Assembly (NCBI GenBank): GCA_965658025.1
Contig: CBFHQL010000008.1
Span: 6,060-70,059, forward strand
Direction: 5' to 3'
From: UBA3537 sp965658025
GTDB lineage: Bacteria > Bacteroidota > Bacteroidia > Flavobacteriales > Flavobacteriaceae
Length of the DNA stretch: 64,000 bases
In this document: one piece after another, positions 19,386 through 27,676 of the stretch
How positions within the stretch are numbered: the first letter of the stretch is position 1
Layout of the letters: each line of letters starts with the position of its first letter
Made by a program: the position numbers and the translations under genes
Notes under the pieces: model-generated
The model's database searches: none
What the model was told of the DNA's origin: nothing
Seen by the model: only the letters and a program-made list of their open reading frames with translations

Positions 19386-20666
19386 TTACCAAACGTTTAG
19401 GCGGTTGGCATCGAGTTTTAGAAAAATAAAAATCAAAATGGTAAAGGCCAATAGCCCTGACCCTCCGTAACTAAAGAAGGGCAACGGAATACCAATGGTG
19501 GGGATTAGCCCCATAACCATGCCTATATTGATTAAAAAATGCACAAAAATAATGGAGGCGACCCCATAACCATAGGCCCTGCTGAATTGGGACTTGTGGC
19601 GTTCGGCAAGAAATAAAATACGTCCAATCAAGAGAACAAAAAGAACAACAACAATACTACTGCCTAAAAACCCCCATTCTTCGGCAACGGTACTAAAAAT
19701 ATAATCGGTGTGTTGTTCAGGAACAAATTTTCCTTTGGTTCGCGTTCCTTCTTTAAATCCCTTGCCCGTCAAACCTCCTGACCGTATGGCTTTTTCAGAT
19801 TCATTAAGGTTGTACGAAATATTACGCCTCATGATTCTTAATTTTTCAGGGTCTTTTTCGAGCCGTAACCAAAGTTCAATACGATCTTGTTGGTGTTTTT
19901 GCAACACGTTATCAAAACTCCATTCGGTTCCAAAACTTAGACCTGAACATAAGACAAGTACCAATAGCGCAGCTGTCATTTTCTTTTTTTTGCGCTTGAA
20001 CAGAAATTGATAAATCAAAAGAAAGCCCACAACAACACCTGTTACAATAAGTGCAGAAAATTTAAGTGTTGCAACAGCAATAATTAAAAGCATAGCGCCA
20101 AAAAGAATATATTTTTGAGGAATACCCTCTCTGTAAAATACAAAAATAAGCCCTGCAAAAACGAGGGTACTGCCCGCGTCATTTTGTAGTAAAATCAAAA
20201 GAGCGGGGACAACGACAATCAGTGCGGCTTGTAATTGATCCTTTATGCTTTTGATGTTAGTTTGAAGATCACTCACATATTTGGCTAAGGCCAAAGCTGT
20301 AGCAAATTTTGCAAATTCACTGGGTTGTAAAGTTGCTCCACCGATTTCATACCAAGACAAGGCGCCATTTACTTTCTTTCCGAAAAGAAAAAGCCCAACA
20401 AGTGTCATTATAGAAAGCAGATAAATAATACTCGCAAAGCGTTCATAAAATTTGGCGTCAATAGATAAAATCAGTACAATAGAAATGAGCGAAAGGCCAA
20501 TAAAAACAGCTTGTTTTCCATAGGGTGTAGACCAATCAAAATAAGAAATAAATGCCCCATCTGTGGCTGCAGAAACGATGTTAAAATAACCAAACAGCAC
20601 AAGCGTCAAGTATATTAGTACGACCAACCAGTCTAATTGAAAACTATGTGCACGGTTAAGGTTCAT
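19386..20666 (-). CDS. rodA: Rod-shape SEDS glycosyltransferase RodA
   Basis: A 426-residue polytopic membrane protein of the SEDS family with about ten hydrophobic segments. Family marks are LQPSEFAKFATALALA, EEWGFLGS and the C-terminal GIPLPFFSYGGSG. It polymerises peptidoglycan strands with PBP2 in the elongasome. It is the last gene of the mreB-mreC-mreD-PBP2-rodA operon; its ATG overlaps the PBP2 stop by one base. Confidence 0.94.
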   Translation of the reverse strand: MNLNRAHSFQLDWLVVLIYLTLVLFGYFNIVSAATDGAFISYFDWSTPYGKQAVFIGLSLISIVLILSIDAKFYERFASIIYLLSIMTLVGLFLFGKKVNGALSWYEIGGATLQPSEFAKFATALALAKYVSDLQTNIKSIKDQLQAALIVVVPALLILLQNDAGSTLVFAGLIFVFYREGIPQKYILFGAMLLIIAVATLKFSALIVTGVVVGFLLIYQFLFKRKKKKMTAALLVLVLCSGLSFGTEWSFDNVLQKHQQDRIELWLRLEKDPEKLRIMRRNISYNLNESEKAIRSGGLTGKGFKEGTRTKGKFVPEQHTDYIFSTVAEEWGFLGSSIVVVLFVLLIGRILFLAERHKSQFSRAYGYGVASIIFVHFLINIGMVMGLIPTIGIPLPFFSYGGSGLLAFTILIFIFLKLDANRLNVW

Positions 20667-22528
20667 TATTGATTGATTTTAAATGGTTTTCCTCTGTAGG
20701 GTTTGAGGTATTCTTCCTCTAAGCTTTTGTTTAAAACAAGTTGCTCCATATGCTTCAAGCTCACTTCACCTTTCAGGTATTTTTCAATCATCAAACTAGC
20801 GATACGTCCTGCCCAACGGGCACCATAATATCCATTTTCGACCAGTACAGCTAGGGCAATCTTTGGATCGTCTTTTGGTGCAAAGGCCACAAAAATAGAG
20901 TGGTCCGTCAGTTGTGTTTTGACCCCATCGATTTTTGTAAAATTCTCAGCAGTACCTGTTTTACCACAAATTTCAATTCCGGGTACTTTTAAAAACCCTG
21001 CGGTTCCATTGGTATAAACGCCATGCATACCCTCGATGATCGGATCAAAATGTGCAGGATCTATCGTGGTTTCTTTTTTAGTGGTAAAATTTTCATCTAT
21101 AGAATCATTTTCGATAGATTTGATGATATGTGGCGTATAATAAAATCCTTTGTTGGCAATAGCAGCAGTCATATTGGCCAATTGAATGGGTGTAACCAAA
21201 ATTTCCCCTTGTCCAATGGAATTGGATAAAATTGTAGTAGCACCCCATTTAAAATCGGGATACCATGCGTCATAATAAGCCCCATCAGGAATATTTCCTT
21301 TTTTTCCAACTGGTAAATCATTACCCAAAAAATTGCCTAATCCAAAACTTTTGATGTGGTTACTCCATACATCCATTCCATTTGAGGCATCGTCGTATTT
21401 GTCAATAGTTTTTCTGAAGGCCATTGCAAAATAGGAATTGCATGATTTGCTTATAGCGGAATATAAATTCCTGTACCCACTACCACAATGGCATCCCATA
21501 GTGCGTTTGTTTTTTCCATACACATAACTTTCGGTGCAATAAATTGTTTCTTGTGTTGAGATGGCATTTTCTTGAAGGGCAGCAAGAGCAACCAGAGTTT
21601 TAAAAGGCGATCCGGGTTCATGCATTCTAATGAGTGCTTTATCAAAGAGGGGTTTGTATATGGAATCTCTATAGAGTTTTGTGTAATTTTCTGAACGTTT
21701 TCTTCCAACCAACAATGCTGGATTGTACGATGGAGCAGAAACGATACTCAACAATTCGCCTGTACTGGGTTCAATGGCAACAATACCTCCCATTTTGTTT
21801 TGCATCAATTTTTCACCATATTCTTGTAGTGTTGCATCTATGGTGAGTGTAATGTTTTTTCCAGGTATGGGAAGGGTGTCGAATTGTCCATTTTTGTACG
21901 ATCCAATATCACGGTTATAAATGTCTTTTTGAATGTATTTTACCCCTTTTTCACCTCTTAAAACGTTCTCGTAGGATTTTTCAATACCTTGCTTTCCAAT
22001 CAAATCGCCTAACTTGTAATAGCCATCTCCTGAAAGGTTATCAGGATTGACTTCGGCAATGTAGCCCAAAACATTAGCGCCAATTTCTGTTTGGTAATCA
22101 CGTACAGCCCTTTTTTGGACATAAAACCCTTTAAACTTCCTTAGTTTTTCAGACAAAAAGGCATAGTCTTCTTTGGAAAGATGCGATAAAAAAACGGAGG
22201 GTAAACGAGGCGAATATCGCTTTGCACGATTATAGGATTTTAAAAATTGAGCTTTATCAATATTAAGCAGTGAACAAAACATAAGGGTATCCAGTGCTTC
22301 AACTTCTCTTGGTACCACAATAACATCGTAGGTGGGTTGGTTGGCAACGAGTAATTTTCCATTACGATCATAAATATACCCGCGTTTTGGATACTGGTGT
22401 ACTTTACGGATGGCGTTGTCATTTTCTAGGGAATTGGATTCATCTGCGTATACTTGTAAATAAAATAATCTACCAACAAAAGTGATGCCGGTAAGAATAA
22501 CAAGTCCTAAGAGTAAAACCTTTCTCAT
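20666..22528 (-). CDS. mrdA: Penicillin-binding protein 2
   Basis: A 620-residue class B PBP with one N-terminal membrane helix (VLLLGLVILTGITFVG), a dimerisation domain opening with PKRGYIYDRNGKLL, and a transpeptidase domain. The catalytic motifs are GSPFK (SxxK serine), KSCNSYF (SxN) and CGKTGTAEN (KTG). It cross-links new peptidoglycan during side-wall growth and partners RodA, encoded next. It overlaps mreD by 4 bases and rodA by 1. Confidence 0.94.
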   Translation of the reverse strand: MRKVLLLGLVILTGITFVGRLFYLQVYADESNSLENDNAIRKVHQYPKRGYIYDRNGKLLVANQPTYDVIVVPREVEALDTLMFCSLLNIDKAQFLKSYNRAKRYSPRLPSVFLSHLSKEDYAFLSEKLRKFKGFYVQKRAVRDYQTEIGANVLGYIAEVNPDNLSGDGYYKLGDLIGKQGIEKSYENVLRGEKGVKYIQKDIYNRDIGSYKNGQFDTLPIPGKNITLTIDATLQEYGEKLMQNKMGGIVAIEPSTGELLSIVSAPSYNPALLVGRKRSENYTKLYRDSIYKPLFDKALIRMHEPGSPFKTLVALAALQENAISTQETIYCTESYVYGKNKRTMGCHCGSGYRNLYSAISKSCNSYFAMAFRKTIDKYDDASNGMDVWSNHIKSFGLGNFLGNDLPVGKKGNIPDGAYYDAWYPDFKWGATTILSNSIGQGEILVTPIQLANMTAAIANKGFYYTPHIIKSIENDSIDENFTTKKETTIDPAHFDPIIEGMHGVYTNGTAGFLKVPGIEICGKTGTAENFTKIDGVKTQLTDHSIFVAFAPKDDPKIALAVLVENGYYGARWAGRIASLMIEKYLKGEVSLKHMEQLVLNKSLEEEYLKPYRGKPFKINQ

Positions 22529-23031
22529 TTTTCTTTTTGACTAAAAAGTGTATGCAATATCAAGGTAAGAAAAAGTGTAAAAAGTGCCGAGCTTAGAACT
22601 CTTGAGACCACCAATCCTGCTTTTGAGTTGTCAAAAACAATTAAGATGAATAAAACAAAATGATGAACAAGAATCATCATAGCGAAATAAACAAGACGTG
22701 GCAATAGGTCCGAGTCGTTAAATTTGATGGCTTGATACTCATAAGCAGCACCAAAAGATGATTTTAAAAATATGGGTCTTATGTATGCAATAGTCACACA
22801 AGCAGCGGCATGTGCTCCACCAGAATCTAAAAACAAATCAATGATGAGTCCAAGACAAAAACTGACAAAAATGAAACTTAATCTGTTGTTTTTTACAGGG
22901 TAAAGTAAAATAAACAGGATATAAATATAAGGATTTATACTTCCCAAAAAATTCATTTGATTGCAAATGAGTACTTGCAGAAGTACCAATACAACAAACC
23001 GAACTATGTTTGAAAATAACATACTATTCAT
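22525..23031 (-). CDS. mreD: Rod-shape determining membrane protein MreD
   Basis: A 168-residue protein with five or six membrane segments, no catalytic motif, and the IDLFLDSGGAHAAACV region seen in Bacteroidota MreD. It belongs to the elongasome and links MreC to PBP2/RodA. Assignment rests on membrane topology and on its place between mreC (8-base overlap) and PBP2 (4-base overlap). Confidence 0.85.
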   Translation of the reverse strand: MNSMLFSNIVRFVVLVLLQVLICNQMNFLGSINPYIYILFILLYPVKNNRLSFIFVSFCLGLIIDLFLDSGGAHAAACVTIAYIRPIFLKSSFGAAYEYQAIKFNDSDLLPRLVYFAMMILVHHFVLFILIVFDNSKAGLVVSRVLSSALFTLFLTLILHTLFSQKEK

Positions 23032-23830
23032 TGATTGGGTTTAGTGTTTGTAATTCATTAAAATCTAGATTATTAATCACATGAACATGGCGTAAGTTCG
23101 TCATGTCATTGAACAACCTAACATTGATAATGTAGAGGTCTTTGGTATCGTTGAGTTGATAAGATTCTACCGCACCAATGGGAATATTTTCGGGGAAAGT
23201 GTGAGAAAAGCCACTGGTCACAATAGTGTCACCTACATTAATGGTGGCCAAATCTTGGACGTCGTTTAGTTGAACAATGTTGTGGTGCATGCCATCCCAA
23301 CCTAAGGTGCCAAAATGGTTACTTTGTTTCAGTTTTGCATTGATTTTACTTTTGGTGTTCAAAATGGAAAGTACTCGTGCATATTTGGTAGATGTTTTGT
23401 CGACAATACCAACAATTCCTTTGGCACTAACCACGCCAAAATCTTCTTTAATACGGTCTTGTTCGCCTTTGTCAATCGTGATGTAATTATCTAAATACCG
23501 ATAGCTGTTTTTGTTCACTAAGGCTGGAATTAACTTAAATTTTTCTTCTGTACTTGTATTTTCAAGCGGTTTATTTTGGGTATTAAAAACCCTAGATTTT
23601 AAGCGGTTATTTTCTTCTAAAAGTAAAGCGTTTTCTTCCTTTAAATAAAAGTAATCACCAATTTTGGCAAAGATGCCATGTATGCTTCCCGATATTTGAT
23701 TTGCAGAGTTGATGAATTTGGCTTTGTGGTAGTCATGGGCTTGGGTAGTTAGCATAAAAGCAATCAAAAACAAGATCAAAAACAAGAGGGTAGTTCTGTT
23801 TTTAAAAAAGAAGTTGAGGAGTTGCTGCAT
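23024..23830 (-). CDS. mreC: Rod-shape determining protein MreC
   Basis: A 268-residue protein with one N-terminal membrane helix (residues about 12-27), a periplasmic coiled coil (EENALLLEENNRLKSR) and the MreC beta-barrel region (VSAKGIVGIVDKTSTKYARV, DTIVTSGFSHTFPENIPIG). It is the periplasmic scaffold that activates PBP2/RodA. It starts 10 bases after mreB and overlaps mreD. Confidence 0.92.
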   Translation of the reverse strand: MQQLLNFFFKNRTTLLFLILFLIAFMLTTQAHDYHKAKFINSANQISGSIHGIFAKIGDYFYLKEENALLLEENNRLKSRVFNTQNKPLENTSTEEKFKLIPALVNKNSYRYLDNYITIDKGEQDRIKEDFGVVSAKGIVGIVDKTSTKYARVLSILNTKSKINAKLKQSNHFGTLGWDGMHHNIVQLNDVQDLATINVGDTIVTSGFSHTFPENIPIGAVESYQLNDTKDLYIINVRLFNDMTNLRHVHVINNLDFNELQTLNPINE

Positions 23831-23840
23831 GACTCAATAG

Positions 23841-24869
23841 CTATTTGATCAAGACACTCTTATATTTTGAGATATTTTTTAGAACAATACCTGTTCCTCG
23901 AACAACAGCTCTAAGCGGGTCTTCGGCAATGTAGACGGGGAGGTCTGTTTTTTGCGACAAACGTTTGTCCAACCCTCGGAGCATAGACCCACCACCTGCA
24001 AGGTATATCCCTGTGTTGTAGATGTCTGCTGCGAGTTCTGGTGGCGTTTGTGATAAGGTTTCCATGACAGAATCTTCAATTCTAAGAATTGATTTGTCCA
24101 ATGCTTTTGCAATTTCGCGGTGCGAAATTTGAACTTGTTTTGGTTTTCCAGTAAGCAAATCTCGTCCCTGAACATTCATCTCATCTGGAGGGAGTTCAAG
24201 GTCTTCTGTAGCGGCACCAATTTGTATTTTTATTTTTTCTGCAGTACGGTCACCAACATAAAGGTTGTGTTGTGTACGCATATAGTAGATGATATCGTTG
24301 GTAAATACATCACCAGCCACTTTTACGGACTTATCACATACAATGCCTCCAAGGGCAATCACGGCAATTTCTGTAGTTCCACCGCCGATATCCACAATCA
24401 TATTTCCTTTGGGTTGCATGATGTCTACGCCAATTCCTATGGCTGCGGCCATAGGTTCGTGGATGAGGTACACTTCTTTACCATTCACACGTTCAGCAGA
24501 TTCTTTTACCGCGCGCATTTCCACTTCTGTGATCCCCGATGGAATACAAATGACCATGCGTAAAGATGGTGCAAACAATTTTTTCTTAAGGGCTGGGATA
24601 TTTTTGATAAACATACTGATCATCTGTTCTGAAGCATCAAAATCAGCGATAACCCCATCTTTCAATGGGCGAATGGTTTTTATGTTTTCGTGTGTTTTCC
24701 CTTGCATCAAATTGGCCTCTTTACCAACGGCTATAATCTTACCAGAAATGCGGTCTCTAGCCACAATGGACGGGCTGTCAATTACGACTTTATCATTGTG
24801 AATAATCAGCGTGTTGGCCGTCCCCAAATCGATGGCAATTTCCTCAGTCAAGAAGTCAAAAAATCCCAT
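23841..24869 (-). CDS. mreB: Actin-like rod-shape protein MreB
   Basis: A 342-residue actin-fold ATPase: IDLGTANTLI (phosphate 1, residues 13-22), NMIVDIGGGTTEIAVI (phosphate 2) and YLAGGGSMLRG (adenosine motif). It forms membrane-bound filaments that place the cell-wall elongation machinery. It is the first gene of the elongasome operon. In the 97 bases upstream a minus-strand TACATTTA resembles a -7 element. The C-terminal location of GTGIVLKNI is normal. Confidence 0.95.
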   Translation of the reverse strand: MGFFDFLTEEIAIDLGTANTLIIHNDKVVIDSPSIVARDRISGKIIAVGKEANLMQGKTHENIKTIRPLKDGVIADFDASEQMISMFIKNIPALKKKLFAPSLRMVICIPSGITEVEMRAVKESAERVNGKEVYLIHEPMAAAIGIGVDIMQPKGNMIVDIGGGTTEIAVIALGGIVCDKSVKVAGDVFTNDIIYYMRTQHNLYVGDRTAEKIKIQIGAATEDLELPPDEMNVQGRDLLTGKPKQVQISHREIAKALDKSILRIEDSVMETLSQTPPELAADIYNTGIYLAGGGSMLRGLDKRLSQKTDLPVYIAEDPLRAVVRGTGIVLKNISKYKSVLIK

Positions 24870-24966
24870 AGGATATAAAAAAAATTGTTTTTGGTATTAA
24901 AAAAAATGTGCTTAGGTGTAAATGTACTAAAAATAAATTTTAGCACATCTTCAAAAAGGTATTTTT

Positions 24967-26499
24967 TTAATGTTTAAAATGACGTGTTTTGGTAAACACC
25001 ATAGCCACTTCATTTTCGTTGCAATAATCGATGCTTAGTTGATCTTTTATGGATCCTCCTGGCTGAATCACCGCTTTGATGCCTGCTTTGTTGGCAATTT
25101 CTACACAATCGGGGAAAGGGAAGAAAGCATCACTAGCCATCACTGCACCATTAAGGTCAAAATCAAAAGATTGTGCTTTGTGAATCGCTTGATTTAAGGC
25201 ATCCACCCGACTGGTTTGCCCTGTGCCACTGGCACACAATTGTTTGTTTTTGGCTAAAACAATAGTATTCGATTTGGTGTGTTTACACAATTTTGAAGCA
25301 AATAATAGGTCGTCGACTTCACTTTGCGTTGGACTGAGTGTAGTGGCGGTTTCTAACATGTCCACTGTATCTGTAATGCTGTCTTTGTCTTGCACTAAAT
25401 ACCCGTTAAGGCATGTGCGGATAGAATTTTTGGGTAATTCAGTTAGTTTCTGAATGAGTAAAATTCTATTCTTTTTCCCTTTTAAAAGTGCTAGAGCATT
25501 AGCACTAAAACTGGGCGCAATGACAACTTCACAAAAGAGCTTGTGGATTTCTTCTGCGGTAGCCAAATCAATTTCGGTGTTGCAAATCAAAACACCGCCA
25601 AAAGCAGATACAGGATCGCCTGCCAGAGCATCAATATAGGCCTGATGAAGTGTTTCACGTTGAGCTAAGCCACAAGCGTTGTTGTGTTTCAATATCGCAA
25701 ATGTGGGCGCTTCGCCTAAGAATTCATTCATCAAATTTACCGCTGCATCTACATCAAGTAGGTTGTTGTAACTCAACGCTTTGCCGTGTAGTTTGTCAAA
25801 CATCGCCTCAAAATCGCCAAAGAAAAATCCCTCTTGGTGTGGGTTTTCTCCGTAGCGTAAAATTTTGCCGTTTTGCTCGCTTAATTTTAAAACAACTTCA
25901 TCATTATTTTGATTGAAATAATTAAAAATTGCGCTGTCGTAATGTGATGAAATATTGAACGATTTTGCAGCAAAGCGTTGGCGGTCTTCGTAGGATACTA
26001 CTCCATTATCTTTTGAAATCAGTTCTAAGAGTTCCGCATAATCATCCACAGAGGATACACACAAAACGTCTTTAAAGTTTTTGGCCGCTGCACGAATAAG
26101 TGAAATCCCGCCAATGTCAATTTTTTCAATAATGTCTTGATGGCTTGCGCCAGAAGCTACCGTTTTTTCAAAAGGATAAAGATCCACAATCACGAGGTCA
26201 ATTTGTGGTATATTGAAACTTGCCATTTCTTCAACGTCTGAGGCGTTGTCCTGACGGTTCAGGATACCGCCAAATATTTTTGGGTGCAAAGTTTTTACGC
26301 GGCCTCCCAGTATAGAAGGGTAGTCTGTGATGTTTTCTACAGGGACAACATCAATCCCAAGATCATTGATGAATTTTTGTGTTCCTCCTGTGGAATAGAT
26401 TGTAACGCCTTGTGCGTCTAATTTTTTAACGATGGGTTCTAAGCCATCTTTACTGAATACAGAAATTAGGGCCGATGAAATGGTTTTACTTTGACTCAT
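24967..26499 (-). CDS. purH: Bifunctional AICAR formyltransferase / IMP cyclohydrolase
   Basis: A 510-residue PurH performing the last two steps of IMP synthesis. The N-terminal MGS-like cyclohydrolase domain (1-190) shows SVFSKDGLEPIVKKL, YSTGGTQKFI and GGRVKTLHPKIFGG; the formyltransferase domain follows with LRYGENPHQEG, LKHNNACG and SGTGQTSRVDA. Transcribed alone on the minus strand, with a promoter-like element upstream. Confidence 0.95.
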   Translation of the reverse strand: MSQSKTISSALISVFSKDGLEPIVKKLDAQGVTIYSTGGTQKFINDLGIDVVPVENITDYPSILGGRVKTLHPKIFGGILNRQDNASDVEEMASFNIPQIDLVIVDLYPFEKTVASGASHQDIIEKIDIGGISLIRAAAKNFKDVLCVSSVDDYAELLELISKDNGVVSYEDRQRFAAKSFNISSHYDSAIFNYFNQNNDEVVLKLSEQNGKILRYGENPHQEGFFFGDFEAMFDKLHGKALSYNNLLDVDAAVNLMNEFLGEAPTFAILKHNNACGLAQRETLHQAYIDALAGDPVSAFGGVLICNTEIDLATAEEIHKLFCEVVIAPSFSANALALLKGKKNRILLIQKLTELPKNSIRTCLNGYLVQDKDSITDTVDMLETATTLSPTQSEVDDLLFASKLCKHTKSNTIVLAKNKQLCASGTGQTSRVDALNQAIHKAQSFDFDLNGAVMASDAFFPFPDCVEIANKAGIKAVIQPGGSIKDQLSIDYCNENEVAMVFTKTRHFKH

Positions 26500-26521
26500 T
26501 TTTGGTGGAAATTATAAGCTT

Positions 26522-26529
26522 CAAAAATA
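26522..26529 (-). promoter_or_regulatory. Candidate purH -7 element
   Basis: Minus-strand TATTTTTG fits TAnnTTTG and lies 22 bases before the purH ATG. A -33 TTG at proper distance is not evident. Confidence 0.4.
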
Positions 26530-26608
26530 GGGAAATAAAGCCTAAATTTAATCTTGATTAGGACTAAAAAGCAGAGATTTTTTAAACAAAAACAAGACTT
26601 ATTAACAT

Positions 26609-27061
26609 CTACAGCAGTGTAGCTACTTTGGTACACACAAATTCAAGAAAATCCTCGTCATTTTTGGTAAATGGATTTAAGGTGTTCGAATCAATATCGA
26701 TTTGACCAACGTTTTCTCCATCTACAAAAATGGGCACTACAATTTCCGATTTTACGGAGATGCTACAAGCAATATAATTGTCTTGTGCTTTGACGTCGGG
26801 CACCACAAAATTTTGATTACTAACCGCCACCTGTCCACAAATCCCTTTACCAAACGGGATAATGGTATGGTCTGTAGGCGCACCAGCATAGGGTCCGAGT
26901 TTGAGTTCTTTTTTGTCGCCATTTTTAAAATAAAACCCCACCCAGTCGTAGTAAGGGACTTCCGATTTTAGAAGGGTACAGAGGTTTAAAAGTGTATCTT
27001 CTGTGGCGGTAGATTCCTTTACAAGTGCAGTTATTTTAGGTTTTAAATCGTTAAAAGGCAT
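26609..27061 (-). CDS. GAF-domain protein, probable free methionine-(R)-sulfoxide reductase
   Basis: A 150-residue single GAF domain resembling E. coli YebR (fRMsr), which reduces free Met-R-sulfoxide. Shared features are YYDWVGFYF, LGPYAGAP, GKGICGQVA and NYIACSISVKSEIVVPI, ending with VGQIDIDS. The cysteines in ICG and IAC match two of the three redox cysteines known in the family; the third does not appear at its usual place. It stands alone between purH and the HYC_CC_PP-type gene. A plain ligand-binding GAF protein is the alternative. Confidence 0.75.
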   Translation of the reverse strand: MPFNDLKPKITALVKESTATEDTLLNLCTLLKSEVPYYDWVGFYFKNGDKKELKLGPYAGAPTDHTIIPFGKGICGQVAVSNQNFVVPDVKAQDNYIACSISVKSEIVVPIFVDGENVGQIDIDSNTLNPFTKNDEDFLEFVCTKVATLL

Positions 27062-27160
27062 GTATTATTTTTTGGGTAAAAATATTAAATCAAATGATTA
27101 AACGATTGTTAAAGTTCACATAATTACAGTATTTAGAAACTTAATTTTTCTAAATTTTTA

Positions 27161-27168
27161 TAACTTTA
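27161..27168 (+). promoter_or_regulatory. Candidate -7 element directly before HYC_CC_PP-like gene
   Basis: TAACTTTA is one base off TAnnTTTG and ends only 4 bases before the ATG at 27173. Transcription would start at or next to the start codon, implying a leaderless message. The second HYC gene at 58884 has the same arrangement. Confidence 0.4.
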
Positions 27169-27172
27169 CAGC

Positions 27173-27586
27173 ATGAAACATCCTGCGTTCACAAAGATTA
27201 TATCTACGATTATGTCTGTAGCTGTGGTTACGGCTTCGTTTTCTTTTAAAATAGAAAAACATTTTTGTGGAGCAAACTTAGTTGATGTTTCCGTGGTTTC
27301 AAAAGTAGAATCCTGTTGCAAATCTCCAGAGAAAAAAGACCATTCTTTGCAGTTTGCCCAAACGCCCTGTTGTTCAAACATCAGTATTGTTTTCGAGGGG
27401 TTCGACAATTACCAAAACGCTATATCAACAGAATTCTTTAAGGCGCCCGTTTTTGTGGGGACTGCTTTCGTTCAAATTCCTGTTGAATACGTTTTTGAAA
27501 CGACAATAAAAGTTCCTTATACAGACTACAATCCCCCGCCGCTTATAACCGATATTCAAGTACGGGATCAAGTTTTTCTGATTTGA
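27173..27586 (+). CDS. HYC_CC_PP-family small secreted protein (metal-operon associated)
   Basis: A 137-residue protein with an N-terminal hydrophobic signal or anchor (residues 8-24), then HFCG (near residue 32; the family usually has HYC), two Cys-Cys pairs (ESCCKS and TPCCSN) and a C-terminal PPPL followed by a short conserved tail ending FLI. The histidine and cysteines suggest metal or redox chemistry outside the cytoplasm, but no function is established that I know of. It begins a metal-linked operon: TonB receptor and HMA protein follow. A paralog stands at 58884-59297 in front of a CusA pump. Confidence 0.75.
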   Translation: MKHPAFTKIISTIMSVAVVTASFSFKIEKHFCGANLVDVSVVSKVESCCKSPEKKDHSLQFAQTPCCSNISIVFEGFDNYQNAISTEFFKAPVFVGTAFVQIPVEYVFETTIKVPYTDYNPPPLITDIQVRDQVFLI

Positions 27587-27667
27587 TTTAGAATTATTTT
27601 TACTACAACTCTTCTTGGAGTTTGCGTGTGTACATATACACCCCAATACCTAAAAAATAATTCTAAA
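27587..27667 (+). promoter_or_regulatory. Structured intercistronic leader before TonB receptor
   Basis: A perfect 15-bp inverted repeat (27587-27601 with 27653-27667) starts on the base after the upstream stop codon and ends 9 bases before the downstream ATG. Inside are two small hairpins: AACTC/GAGTT (27607-27611 with 27618-27622) and GTGTA/TACAC (27628-27632 with 27637-27641), giving a three-way junction by hand folding. No U-run follows, so it is not a simple terminator. Confidence 0.5.
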
Positions 27668-27676
27668 TTTATAACA

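Noticed and set aside
24120..24801. Long plus-strand open frames opposite mreB
   Set aside because: They are shadows of mreB on the other strand with no family resemblance.
27626..27676. Upstream extension of the TonB receptor to an earlier in-frame start
   Set aside because: The signal peptide begins only at the ATG at 27677, and the extension overlaps the inverted repeat.
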